In this document: positions 23,009-33,200 of the stretch, in pieces
Position numbering within the stretch: the stretch's first letter is position 1
Layout of the letters: each line of letters starts with the position of its first letter
Assembly: GCA_004431415.1 (NCBI GenBank)
Contig: QPMI01000434.1
Coordinates: 124,001 to 188,000 of the forward strand
Source of the DNA: Cyanophora paradoxa
Lineage: Eukaryota > Glaucocystophyceae > Cyanophorales > Cyanophoraceae
Direction of reading: 5' to 3'
Length of the DNA: 64,000 nucleotides
Translations under genes and position numbers: made by a program
Notes under the pieces: model-generated
The model's input: only the letters and a program-made list of their open reading frames with translations
Database searches by the model: none
What the model was told of the DNA's origin: nothing

Positions 23009-23581
23009 ATGGAGGTCACAATTCCAGATGTTCCCGAAGGCGCTGTTGCTATCCCGCTTGGTGGAATCCGCAATCATCGTCGAGTAATTGTCGCCTATGC
23101 ACTTGTTAGTCAGGATGATGCTCAACGTGTTCTTGGATTTCGGTGGAGATTAAATAACTATGGATATGCTTTCACAACGATCAATGGTGAGACCGTGTAT
23201 TTGCATCGATTTATCAGCGGCAATCTTGAGAATGGATTAACTGTTGATCACATAAATCTAAACAAGCTTGACAATCGCCGCGAAAATTTGCGTTTGGCAA
23301 CAAAGCGCCAGCAGCAGCTGAACCAAAACCGGCGGGTCACAAACACATCAGGTTTCACTGGTGTTTACTTCGATAAGTGGTGTGGTAAATGGCAAGCACA
23401 TTATCGGATAAATGGGCATCGGAAGCACATCGGTCTGTTTCAAACAGCAGAAGAAGCTGCTAAAGCCAGAGACACCTATGCCCTTGATCACACTTCCGAA
23501 TCTGATCGTCCATTCCTGCGTATGAATTTCACAAACGAATCCTCCGTCCACCCATCGCTCCCTTCAGTTGTGAACTCGTAG
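23009..23581 (+). CDS. HNH endonuclease with AP2 DNA-binding domain
   Basis: 190 residues. The N-terminal half contains the HNH nuclease signature around residues 55-100 (YLHRFISG, VDHINLNKLDNRRENLRLAT). The C-terminal half carries an AP2/ERF-type domain at about residues 112-160 (SGFTGVYFDKWCGKWQAHYR, then HIGLFQTAEEAAKARD). This HNH-AP2 arrangement is common in selfish nucleases of phages and algal viruses. It is free-standing, not within an intron. The stop at 23581 overlaps the end of the convergent gene by 53 bp. It could be a homing nuclease, a recombination function or a host-genome nuclease. Confidence 0.88.
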   Translation: MEVTIPDVPEGAVAIPLGGIRNHRRVIVAYALVSQDDAQRVLGFRWRLNNYGYAFTTINGETVYLHRFISGNLENGLTVDHINLNKLDNRRENLRLATKRQQQLNQNRRVTNTSGFTGVYFDKWCGKWQAHYRINGHRKHIGLFQTAEEAAKARDTYALDHTSESDRPFLRMNFTNESSVHPSLPSVVNS

Positions 23582-24167
23582 AATTCGCTTCAGACACATA
23601 AGGCGTAGCGGGCTTTACAGCTGCATCATCGAAAGCTTGTGAAGCCTTCTCTTTTTCGTTTTTCAGATACCGCAAATCCGGCACGTCCATGGGTCTGTGC
23701 TTAAACATTTCGCTGCGCAACATGTCGCGGATCTTAGCTCTTTCTTGCTTGTCTTTTACATACGATTCGATATTAGCCGACCTCGCTTCTAGATCGCGCA
23801 ATTTAGCAGCTAACTCGTCAAACTGCGTCTTTGACACCGTTGCTGTCTTTATTTTTGGACCGGAATATCTAGGCTCAGACGCCATGGCTTGGATAATTCT
23901 AGCAGCATCATCGTCGATATCGGACTGCATTTCGTTTACAGTTTTAGCCTGGCTTTGTCGGTCGTCAATCGCACTGGCATTAGCAGATGCGGAGGCAATC
24001 ATTTTTGCGACAGGTGCATTTAAACGTGGGTCACTAGATAATTCACCACTAGGATCAGCAACAGCTGCGCCTTCAGTTGACCCACTTTCAATCAGTGGAG
24101 CATTGGGCTCAGATATATTAACCTTGCGTCGTTCACGATATCCCTTCTTTGGAATGCCGCGACCCAT
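23529..24167 (-). CDS. Unknown viral protein with coiled-coil segment
   Basis: 212 residues from the ATG at 24165-24167, starting 10 bp after the packaging ATPase stop, so probably co-transcribed with it and the capsid gene. The N-terminus is basic (MGRGIPKKGYRERRKV), the middle is rich in Ala/Ser/Asp, and residues of about 105-160 are heptad-like and charged (FDELAAKLRDLEARSANIES). I do not recognise a family. Placement downstream of ATPase and capsid genes suggests a virion or assembly role. Confidence 0.6.
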   Translation of the reverse strand: MGRGIPKKGYRERRKVNISEPNAPLIESGSTEGAAVADPSGELSSDPRLNAPVAKMIASASANASAIDDRQSQAKTVNEMQSDIDDDAARIIQAMASEPRYSGPKIKTATVSKTQFDELAAKLRDLEARSANIESYVKDKQERAKIRDMLRSEMFKHRPMDVPDLRYLKNEKEKASQAFDDAAVKPATPYVSEANSTSSQLKGAMGGRRIRL

Positions 24168-24176
24168 CTTATTTTA

Positions 24177-24923
24177 TTAAGCTAAGATTTTAAAATGCTT
24201 CTTTTTAGAGATAACAGGTGATTCTTCTTTCTTACGTTCTTCAGGTTCATTCTTAACCCACTTCGTAAAACGAAAACTCTTATCTTCAACTGCCTTGTCA
24301 ACGAACCAGGCCGTATCGTATTTGGTCCCATCAAGGACTAGGCACTGATAATCGTGAGCCCAAGTTTGGAACAAAGCAATAAATTCGTCTTTCGGGAGAT
24401 GACTAAACTCTCGATAGATAGCCTCAAGCTCTGTGTGATTAGAATAGCTAAAGAAAAAACAATAATCAGCATTAGAACGAATCGATTGACTAAGAGCTGT
24501 TAGTTTTTGCGACATTAAAATCGTAGAAATGCAAAAATGGCGGCACTGCATAAAAAGTCGATTAACAACCTTGCTGTTTCGAAGATCAACAGTTTCAGAT
24601 GCAGCAACAAGATCGTCCAATACAAGTAATATCTGCGGCGCTTTCTTTTTGTTTTCGATTAGAGCGCGCTGTGAATCAATGATTTCTGCAACAATGGCAG
24701 GTTGAAAATCATCGTAAAGCTCTTTTGTTATTGCTTCGTATTCACCATTGAATTTGGTGGCCGTAAACACAACCACTCGATTAATCTTTGGATATAGCAG
24801 TCGAAGCAGATGCTTTGTGCAATAGAACGATTTGCCACTATTAGATTTCGATATAAACAGGGCTTTAAAAGGGACCCTCATATCGCTAGGCTGGAACTTT
24901 GCGAGCTCTTGAGACTCATCCAT
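24177..24923 (-). CDS. A32/FtsK-HerA-like genome packaging ATPase
   Basis: Predicted to pump the genome into the capsid. I use the ATG at 24921-24923; a TTG codon precedes it in frame. Walker A is FISKSNSGKSFYC at about residues 26-38, where the first glycine of the usual GxxxxGK[ST] is serine. A hydrophobic strand with TATKF follows. Walker B is ILLVLDDL at about residues 97-104, then a sensor-like stretch STILMSQK near residue 133. The length of about 248 residues is normal for polinton and virophage ATPases. The 3' tail is lysine rich. It lies between the capsid gene and the coiled-coil protein, all minus strand. Confidence 0.88.
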   Translation of the reverse strand: MDESQELAKFQPSDMRVPFKALFISKSNSGKSFYCTKHLLRLLYPKINRVVVFTATKFNGEYEAITKELYDDFQPAIVAEIIDSQRALIENKKKAPQILLVLDDLVAASETVDLRNSKVVNRLFMQCRHFCISTILMSQKLTALSQSIRSNADYCFFFSYSNHTELEAIYREFSHLPKDEFIALFQTWAHDYQCLVLDGTKYDTAWFVDKAVEDKSFRFTKWVKNEPEERKKEESPVISKKKHFKILA

Positions 24924-25001
24924 CAAAAAATTAACTATTGATATTCGCAGGCAAACACAACCGCGACCGCAGGCGAGTCAGCTTGTCTGGCGACACTGTG
25001 A

Positions 25002-26390
25002 CTAGAGATTAACTTTCCGCAGTCCCGCAGCATCAACAATTAGGACAGTGTGAAGGAGAGCGCGAATTTGGACGTAAATCTTGTTGTTAGCATCATACGC
25101 AGCAGGGTTCATGATATTCAGGAAGCAGCTGCTGGAGTTCGTCAGATCTACGAAACCAGTTTGAGCAGCATTTCGAATCGATTTATCCCCACTAATGCAA
25201 AATGGCAATCCAGTCAGAACATACCGATTAAGGGGTGCGTCGAGATTGGAGCACTTGAAGACATCAGCGATGAGTTCAGCACCTTGCAATAGAGGAACAG
25301 GCTCATTTGAATAAAGCCGCTGTCCATTCAATTCGCAGGAAATAGTAATATCGCGAGCATTAGCCTCGGTTTTGAGGACACTGTGTTTTCCATCAGTTTG
25401 GTTCATGTTTGGCTGCTTGCGAATGCTAACGAATAGGCCGTAACAAAGTCCACTGATTTGAGACAGATTAATTCGGGTGGGCGCACCAGCACCAGCATAA
25501 GTAATTGAATCAGCATCAACCCAGCCGACATCGGTAGCGGGAATTGCGATTCCAGACGTTTTGACTTTCTCAATCACCTGGGCAAAAGTGGCCTCATCAA
25601 CGTTGATGCAATGAGCAATAATCTTTGGATTCGAAAGCTCCGGATTGGCAGGGGTGACACTGAGAACATTGGGAGTTATATTCTGGCCGATGTTTGCAGG
25701 GGATGCAGCAGCAGCTCCCACGCTCCCAAGTCCATCTTCTTTAGAAGCATCACCGCCTATGGCATATTCTGTTACAAACCTACCACCATAGCTGGTTTCG
25801 ACGAAGCCCTGGGCACGATCACGGAACCAAACCTCGACGGAAACCTCGCCAGATAGAGCACCAATCGGAAGCACAGAACCCTCCCAGGGACAGGGGATTT
25901 TTACACTGAAAATACCTCCAGTGCGATTGCTCCCCTGAGGTGGTGTTCCATGGAGCCAGCCACCGGATCGGTACTTCTTTTTAAGCTGAGCATCATCATT
26001 GAAAATCAGAGCGCTGTGAACAAGCCAGTCCTCGGGGACAATGTAGCTGTAGGAAGCATATTTGATTTCGATTCGCTTTACGAGAGCACCAACCGATCGC
26101 AAATAACCAGTGCGAACCAGGTCAGTGTCACCAGTAAATGCTGTCAGCTCGGGAAGGGTAAACTGGAGTTCGAGCCCCTGAAGGAAATTGTAGCGGGGCA
26201 GGAAATAAGTAACCCTCTTTCCGAAGCAGTCTCCATAGTCATTGCTTGGGTTGACAACAACACGCACAGGCTTTGTTTGGCTGGTTAGACCTAACATAAG
26301 CTCATTGTTCATGAAGAAGTCCTTTGCTTCCTGCGGAGTTGTCAGGAGCTCTTTGAGACCGAGCCGCTGCAAGTTTTGGGTAACATCCAT
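25002..26390 (-). CDS. Putative major capsid protein (double jelly-roll type)
   Basis: 462 residues from the ATG at 26388-26390, intact. I assign it from position next to the packaging ATPase, length, and content. It has an N-terminal helical start, long alternating beta-strand patterns (GLELQFTLPELTAF, LVKRIEIKYASYSYIVPEDW, GSVLPIGALSGEVSVEVWF), glycine/asparagine-rich loops in the middle, and a C-terminal part with INLSQISGLCYGLFVSI and QRLYSNEPVPLLQGAE. These resemble capsid proteins of polinton-like viruses and virophages; I cannot prove the fold by eye. A TATATAC box lies at about 26397-26403, just upstream. Confidence 0.75.
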   Translation of the reverse strand: MDVTQNLQRLGLKELLTTPQEAKDFFMNNELMLGLTSQTKPVRVVVNPSNDYGDCFGKRVTYFLPRYNFLQGLELQFTLPELTAFTGDTDLVRTGYLRSVGALVKRIEIKYASYSYIVPEDWLVHSALIFNDDAQLKKKYRSGGWLHGTPPQGSNRTGGIFSVKIPCPWEGSVLPIGALSGEVSVEVWFRDRAQGFVETSYGGRFVTEYAIGGDASKEDGLGSVGAAAASPANIGQNITPNVLSVTPANPELSNPKIIAHCINVDEATFAQVIEKVKTSGIAIPATDVGWVDADSITYAGAGAPTRINLSQISGLCYGLFVSIRKQPNMNQTDGKHSVLKTEANARDITISCELNGQRLYSNEPVPLLQGAELIADVFKCSNLDAPLNRYVLTGLPFCISGDKSIRNAAQTGFVDLTNSSSCFLNIMNPAAYDANNKIYVQIRALLHTVLIVDAAGLRKVNL

Positions 26391-26415
26391 TGAAGTATAT
26401 AATTGCAGTGAAAGA
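26391..26415 (-). promoter_or_regulatory. Possible TATA promoter of the capsid gene
   Basis: On the minus strand AATTATATACTTCA lies 5-20 bases before the capsid ATG. Similar TATATAA-like words precede several genes in this element. Confidence 0.4.
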
Positions 26416-26435
26416 AAATAATTTGGGCGCTTAGC

Positions 26436-27392
26436 TCAATTTGACGAATTGATCCAAGGATATGTCTTTGACCTTTTCTGGAGCTGAAGCTTTGCAAGCT
26501 CGTAGACAACATCACCATTGGGTTCGTCTGGACCATAACGAATTTCGAGAATAAATGAGACAGGAGCTCCATTTAAATCAGCAATTCGCTGCATAAAATC
26601 GTAAATCTCAATAGTCACAGAGTAGAGGTCCAGCTTTGAATACACATACTTATACAAAGGAGTTGCTTCAGTTGAATCATAGTATGCTATCTCGCCAGGA
26701 CGAAGGCTGTTTGGAATGCTAATTTTGGCAAAGAAGCCAGGTATTGAAGTATTGGGCATACTGACAAGGTCACCAATTTCAGGAATGCGTAGGAGCACAT
26801 GATCATCGGGAGTGACATCAGGTTCATAAGCGCCCTCTATATATTGAACATCGACAGATAAATCCTTAGACCGGATCGGTAGAATTGATCGCAGCCCCAG
26901 AAGTTTTGCAGTTCGCTGAGCCCTTGCAACGGCCTGGTAGTTTCTGACTTCCCGCCCACCCTGGTTAGGTGGCAACATCAGAGCAATAAAGAACTCGAAG
27001 CTAGCTGTGAACCCTATTAATTTAACCGCTGAATTATACGTGCACGTGATACCAGTCCCCGTCAACCTTTCGTTTATCTTAGTCACAAGCGAGGTGACGT
27101 CGTAATTTCCAGGTGGAATCGCAATGTTATTCCACACACCAAAGCCTGGCTGAGGTGGGTCTGGTCCCTCATTTGCAGGATCATATTTGCACCAATATAT
27201 ATAGGTGTCAAAGACCAAATCCTCTGCTGGATCGAGTATATCAATTGTGCTCATTGTGTTGGGGATCTCAGCTGATACCAAGCGCACAGCTTTCACATCC
27301 TGATAAATTTTAGGCAGTCTAACCTTGAATTTTGAGGTTGATAAAAGCTCATCTGCTAGGTGACTTGCAATGCAGACGTAGTCCGTCGGCAT
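26436..27392 (-). CDS. Putative minor capsid (penton-like) protein
   Basis: 318 residues if translation starts at the internal ATG at 27390-27392 (MPTDYVCIASHLADELL). This avoids overlap with the divergent gene; the open frame extends to 27437. The segment IPPGNYDVTSLVTKINERL (about residues 100-118) is typical of structural proteins of large and polinton-like DNA viruses. It is followed by beta-rich sequence and a C-terminal part VTIEIYDFMQRIADLNGAPV SFILEIRYG. Penton versus another virion component is not decided. It lies directly upstream of the capsid gene on the same strand. Confidence 0.6.
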   Translation of the reverse strand: MPTDYVCIASHLADELLSTSKFKVRLPKIYQDVKAVRLVSAEIPNTMSTIDILDPAEDLVFDTYIYWCKYDPANEGPDPPQPGFGVWNNIAIPPGNYDVTSLVTKINERLTGTGITCTYNSAVKLIGFTASFEFFIALMLPPNQGGREVRNYQAVARAQRTAKLLGLRSILPIRSKDLSVDVQYIEGAYEPDVTPDDHVLLRIPEIGDLVSMPNTSIPGFFAKISIPNSLRPGEIAYYDSTEATPLYKYVYSKLDLYSVTIEIYDFMQRIADLNGAPVSFILEIRYGPDEPNGDVVYELAKLQLQKRSKTYPWINSSN

Positions 27393-27419
27393 CTTTTTTA
27401 TATCAGTTAGAGAATAAAA
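27393..27419. promoter_or_regulatory. Divergent promoter region
   Basis: Only 27 bases separate the two outward-facing starts, and they contain TTTTTTATATCAG. On the minus strand this reads CTGATATAAAAAA just before the penton-like gene. A shared bidirectional promoter is inferred. Confidence 0.45.
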
Positions 27420-28335
27420 ATGGTCGAAGACAAGCATCGACGCTGCGCCAGGCTTACCTTTGACAGCAGAGACAGAAGACCGATCGATTCAGAGGCAAAC
27501 TTTGTGCTCGAAATCAATGAGCCTATAATCAATCCAGTTGCTGTTCGACTTACCCAGTGTGAGTTCGCAAATAGTCTTTATACCAGCATTAAAGATGAGT
27601 ATCTTTCGATCACCTTTCCCAACATTTGGACGGAAAATCTGGCAGTTTTTGAGCCTGGTATAATTACTACTGCAAATATGGGCGAAACAGATCTTTACAA
27701 CTTTGGCCTATCGTTTAAGTTTGAACTGGGGGGAATCGTAATGGCATATTTCAAATTGTTTCGGGACCCAGAGACACTGAAGATGTCTGCCTATTGCAAC
27801 CGTTCCTGCACAGTCACCTGCCAGTTCAAAGCTCTATCGAATCTGCTAGGGCTGAACCGAAATGAGTCTCTCCAGCTGTCTCCTATCGTGTTTGAAGGAG
27901 GGCAAAGATCAGTAACTGCAGCTGAGCGATATCTCGAGGTTGCTGGCATTCCAGTAACACCTTCACACCCTGAATATGGCGTGGATTTCACCGAAAGAAT
28001 GCGGAGTGAGCCACTTGGTTATGCTGTCGAATTTCCAAAGATAATTGACATGAACAGCGACCAGTATCTATTCCTTGTCTGTGAAGAGCTTCGACCATTT
28101 GCTTCAAAGCTTCGCCGTGGGCCAAAACAATGTGCAACTACGGCTTGCTCGAATTCAAATGAGTCAGGACGTTGGCAAATTCGTTTATATAAATCAGGAT
28201 CATCAAGGCGAATGGATCCCCATCGAAGAGCGTCTTGTGCTGACTTCCTTGCGACTGCGCATTGTAGACAGAGATGGTGATGATGTATTACTGAATGGAT
28301 TGCCATGGTCTGGGGAGCTCCAGTTCATCACTTAG
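27420..28335 (+). pseudogene. Putative minor capsid protein, one frameshift
   Basis: Two overlapping frames form one protein of about 305 residues. The first (27420-28115) opens MVEDKHRRCARLTFDSRDRR and has PVAVRLTQCEFANSLYTSI and repeated beta-type stretches. The second (to 28335) contains LVLTSLRLRIVDRDGDDVLLNGLPW, a C-terminal pattern seen in minor structural proteins of algal and polinton-like viruses (L-R-x-x-D...L-N-G-x-x-W-S). The frame changes near 28085-28120. It pairs with the divergent penton-like gene. The assignment as a virion protein is by pattern and context. Confidence 0.6.
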
Positions 28336-28362
28336 GGAAAGTCGCCAGACAAACTGATTTGA

Positions 28363-28388
28363 AAAGTCGCAGACAAGCAGCTCGGCTG
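28363..28388 (+). promoter_or_regulatory. Intergenic repeat motif, copy 2
   Basis: Identical to 22977-23002 and preceded 22 bp upstream by the related word GTCGCCAGACAAACT (28341-28355). Again it lies between a stop (28335) and the next start (28430) on one strand. Confidence 0.55.
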
Positions 28389-28429
28389 TGCCTCCGCCCC
28401 GTTTTATTTCTTGGCACAATATATAAAAA

Positions 28430-28762
28430 ATGTCGCAGTTGATGCCCATAGCTCAGATTGAAAAGTACTTACCGTTGATGCGGGACAAAAAAGTATCACT
28501 TGTTGCGATTGGAGATAAGCCAAGCACACAAACAAACCTAGGTTTTCTGCAAGCTTACCGCCGATTTGGTCCTGACGGAATCAAAAAGGAGCTCGCAACC
28601 AAAAACACAACTTGGTATCAGCGAAGAGAGAATTACATTAAGAGGCGACTGGGAGGGCGTAATGGAGCACCATTTTGGGAGAAAGATAAATCTGGCAGAA
28701 CTATTCCAACACGTCTTGGACTCTCTCTGATTTCCTGGGCATTCATGCCGCCGCCTAATTAA
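28430..28762 (+). CDS. Small basic unknown viral protein
   Basis: 110 residues from ATG 28430 (MSQLMPIAQIEKYLPLMRDK), preceded by TATATAAAAA at about 28420. The centre is strongly basic and aromatic (TTWYQRRENYIKRRLGGRNG), and the C-terminus is hydrophobic and proline-ending (GLSLISWAFMPPPN). No family recognised. The stop overlaps the convergent phospholipase gene end by 8 bp. Confidence 0.6.
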   Translation: MSQLMPIAQIEKYLPLMRDKKVSLVAIGDKPSTQTNLGFLQAYRRFGPDGIKKELATKNTTWYQRRENYIKRRLGGRNGAPFWEKDKSGRTIPTRLGLSLISWAFMPPPN

Positions 28763-30238
28763 TGTAACGTCCCCGGAAATCAAGCCGGAATGCATTCACA
28801 TTTATAAATTCGTTTGTTATAATTTGCACATAGTTATATACCTGTGGGGTGATCAAATGCGAGTCACTATGCATTAGATCGAAGCCTGCCATTGTTGGGT
28901 TCGCAGCAAGCACATTTGCTAGGACCGTATTTTCAAAAAGCCTCCCATCTTGGACATATCCTAAGTTGGTCAGAATGCTGAAATTAAATAGGACTCCGGC
29001 AGCAAAAGCTGGCCCATACATAATGATTTGATGTAGCTCAAAAGGCTTTGTAAATTCGACTCTGATCCAGGGATTAGGTAGAGTGCCACCTTGGAACCCT
29101 GTTGAGTTGGGTCGCACATGAGAAGGTGGGTGCAATTCCTCAAAGTCGTTGCTTATGATGTTTGCATCTGGAATTATAAACCAGTTGACATCAAATGGCG
29201 GCTCAACTGTTAAAGTTGACGATATGATTAGTCTGTCATCGTTCAGTAGGTTGTAGTTCGCCAATAGAAAGCTGCAGAGCGCATTTATTTTAGCATTTAT
29301 TTCGATTTGTTTCAGCCATAAATCTGTTGTAGAAATCAAATAAGAAATATTCGATGGGGAGGCATCATCAAGCTTGCTCATGACTGCAGCTGGCAGAGGA
29401 ACACTTAAACGCCAGTATCTAGTTAGATTCCTATCTGCATCAACTGGAAGCAGTTCCTGCATTTGAAAGTGCGATTCCAGCTCGCTACCAGCCATTAACA
29501 TAGAAATGATTGGGCTGCCTGAGAGGGATAGGATCCAGCCCAGTGCGCCCCAGCCTGACGTCTCCGAATTCGAAAAGCCTGCAGTCAATTGCTCACTGGC
29601 TTGGACTTCACCACAGCTAATGCTCACAAGAACAATTGGATCTTCTGCATCGTAAATTTTACTGGCGTGGCTGAGTGCAGCAACTGAGGGATTATTCAAA
29701 CAGGCAATTGCCCCGTCAACAAGGTTTTTGTCCCTAGAACCTTCGGTGGAAAGAATGTAGGTGCTGCTGAAGATGCTCTCACTGCATCACGAATCAGCGT
29801 GCTTGAATATGGCCCATCCTTCGTAAAAACTACTGGCTGCATCCGAACTGTATCAAACGCTGTAATTAATACGTCTTTTGTCGATTCTGCAATTGTGTAG
29901 TCCAGGGCAACGTCTGTAAGCACCGACTCCAGAGGATTTGCATCATAGCGGCTTCCTGAGAGCAAGCTTGTGAGTGATCTCGGATTTGCAAATATTGTTG
30001 GCAGGTTCGTTTGATATAGACTCAAGATATCACCTGCAGAATATCGGTAAGCAAGAACAGAGCCTGGAGCTGATGGGATCGCCAATCCGGCCGCTATTAT
30101 TGCCCCTGTTGAGGTGCCTGCAAAGAAATCAAACAGCTGTGGTATTGCTTTCCCAGTAATCGCCTCAATCCGTTGTAGAATTCGGGCTATGACTATTCCA
30201 CGAGCACCTCCACCTGATAGTGAGAGAATGACCTTCAT
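28755..30238 (-). pseudogene. Patatin-like phospholipase with extra C-terminal domain, one frameshift
   Basis: Predicted lipid acyl hydrolase. I start at the ATG at 30236-30238 (MKVILSLSGGGARG); the open frame extends further but into the divergent fibre gene. The oxyanion loop GGGARG and nucleophile elbow GTSTG (Ser) lie within the first 50 residues. The catalytic Asp motif (LVDGAIACLNNPS, the DG[GA] element) lies in the other frame, because the frame shifts near 29725 at a run of five T. After the patatin domain, about 200 more residues end in a beta-rich, lectin-like region (PWIRVEFTKPFELHQIIMYG) of unknown family. Repairing the single base would restore the Ser-Asp dyad in one protein. 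Confidence 0.85.
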
Positions 30239-30262
30239 TTTTAAAAGGGGGCTTATATAAAA
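30239..30262. promoter_or_regulatory. Bidirectional promoter between phospholipase and fibre genes
   Basis: 24 bases (TTTTAAAAGGGGGCTTATATAAAA) separate the two divergent starts. TTATATAAAA lies just before the fibre ATG, and TTTTAAAA is adjacent to the phospholipase start. Co-expression of the two genes is inferred. Confidence 0.5.
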
Positions 30263-33200
30263 ATGTCCTACATCTTGAAGAAGCCAGTGCCACTTCGTAG
30301 ATCTCCAGATTTCGTTGATGATCGACTCATAAATATTCGCGTATTTGGAAGCATCTTGGCAGACTTCAATGCTGATCGTGACATCCACAGGACCGAGTTT
30401 AGTCGACCAGCTGCATTAATTCTGCGGAACTCTCACGTTGGTGCCCCAGATATTGCACAGAGATTCTGTCTTGGTCCCACTGAGAACTTTGTTGCTGAAA
30501 TTATTGGGTCCAGGGCGTTGCCACGACACCTGCGAATTGCCTCCTCAGGCACAGTCTCCAAGTATGATTCTGGTAGATTGATATTTAGGCTCCAAAATGA
30601 TAGAGGGGTCCATACATCAGCTCTACGTCTAATTGATGAATCAAATGATGTCGCAAACAAAACTGCGGCTCAAATCACTGGGCGAATTCTCCTTGGCGAA
30701 GATGCTGCAATATCAGTGCTTGCATCACAAATTCAGCCGTTCCCCTGGGATCTACTATATACCGATGCACGAGAAGCAAATCTTCTTTTCGGGTTTGATG
30801 TAAATCAAATCGATACCGAGCCAGCCACCAGGTTCGATATTCCTGGATGCACCTTCGGCTCTATCTTGATTGAGGCTGACAGGCACCTGCTCCCGGCATT
30901 GCATGATAGATATGACCTAGGGCTTCGCACCAGGCAGTGGAGAAATATTCATGGAACTAATATTTATCAGGATGGTAAGAAGGTTAGCACTGAAGAGCAG
31001 GTTATCAACATTTTCAACTACTACTTCGGACCTATTGTCCCTATACCACCTCTTCCAGGGTTACCAAAGCCGCCAATCCCGGATGGACCTGGTCGAGAGC
31101 GAGTTGCTGATGAGACAGTTCCTTTCGGTCAACATATTGTCAGTTGGGAGCAAGTTCGCAATAAACCTATCTTCGAACCGAAAAAACAAATAGATGAACA
31201 GTATTTACCTCCTGAAATCGATATATTAGAGCTTGATGATTACCAATTTGTCCCAGATGAGGAAGAGTTTTTACCTGACGGTTTCGACCCGCAAGAGTAT
31301 GAGTATGATCAATACGACCCAAATGAGGAAGAGTATTTACCCGATGGTTTAGATCCACAAGAGTTTGAGTATGAACAGAATTATGAACCCCATGAGGAAT
31401 ATTTAGCAGATGGTCTCGAACCACCAGTTGTGGATTATGAGCAACCTTATGAACCCCATGAGGAGTTTTTACCAGATGGATTACAACCGGAGCTTTTTGA
31501 GTTCTTTCCAGATTGGGAACAGATCAACAACAAACCAGCGAGATATCCACCAGAGGATCACAACCATGATTGGGATGAGATCTTGGGTAAACCTGAGAAA
31601 TATCCACCTGAAGATCACAGGCATGATTGGGGCGATATCGATGGAATTCCACCTGAGTTTCCGCCGGAAGACCATTTACATATTTGGAGCGAAATACGAG
31701 AGCAGCCCACTTTTGCATCAGCAGGAAATGTATTATTAGGAGATATTAACAATGGTGTGAGTCTCTACCAAAATATAGACACACCAGAAAGATTACAATT
31801 AAACGATTATTATGTGAATCGTCAGGGAATCGATGCAGGCACCACAATGGATGGCGAATTGTATATTAGACCACCCACAAGGGATGTAATATTACCACTT
31901 GGTGGTGGTATTGAAATAAAAGACACAAAACCGGGAATCTACTTAACCAGTTATTATGCGGAAGACGTCCCAATGACAGGAGGTTTAATATCTTTACCAT
32001 CAGATCCGGCAAACTATACAGACAAAAACGCAGCCATACAAATTAATGTGACGAATGTAAGCGATTTGGATGGATCAAGACCGAAATTAATATTCAGCCG
32101 TGAGCAACTCGCAGCAGAAACACTTTTAGGAGATCGTGACGATTATAAACAATGTGAGGTAGCATGGATTAAAACAAATTATAATGGTGGAGTTCCTGAG
32201 GGTCTTTTAGAAATCAATCAGAGAGCCTCAGCGAAAAACATTCATAACGAAAATATTTCAAGAGTCGTAACAGAAGATTATTTTAGATGGGATAATATCC
32301 CTGACGCACCCGAAAAATTCCCACCCTCAGACCATGAACATGTTAAAGCCGATATTACAGATTTCGCACATGAACACGTCAAAGCCGATATTACAGATTT
32401 TGCCCACACTCACACAAAAGATCAAATAACAGATTTCGCACATGAACACGTCAAAGCCGATATTACGGATTTCGCACATGAACACGTCAAAGCGGATATT
32501 ACAGATTTCGCCCATACTCACACAAAAGCAGATATCTCAGACTTTGCCCATACTCATCTAAAAGCAGATATTACAGACTTTGCACATGCTCACACAAAAG
32601 CAGATATCACAGATTTTGCACACACCCACCTTAAAGCAGATATTACAGACTTTGCACATACTCACCTAAAAGCAGATATTACAGATTTTGCACATACCCA
32701 CACAAAAGTGGATATCTCAGATTTTGCACATAGGCACAATTGGGACGAAATAGACGAACAGCCAGTATTCGCACAATTGAATGCAATCGGAAACGTTTTT
32801 AATGGAGTCACACTTTACCAATCGATTAATACACCTGAAAGGCTATTTTTGAATGATCATTATGTTAGTCTCAATGGGTCGTTTACAGGTCAAGACGGCA
32901 CACCGATGGTGGGAACTCTTGCAGTAAGATTACCCAGGGATCCAATCGTAAATGGAGTGTATAGTGGTGATTTTAATGTAGGAGTAAATGATACTTTCCC
33001 CAGTATCTATGTCACGAATTATCACCCGGGTGAAACAGGACAAGTAGCGGATTTTTCAGCAGCGATACAAGTAAATGTAACAGATCAAAGTGCATATGAT
33101 GGAGCAAGACCTAAGATAGTATTCACAAGGGAGAAAGTTGTAAACTATCTTCCTGTTGCAGGACAACCCACAGATGATCACGGAAAATGTGAGATGGCGT

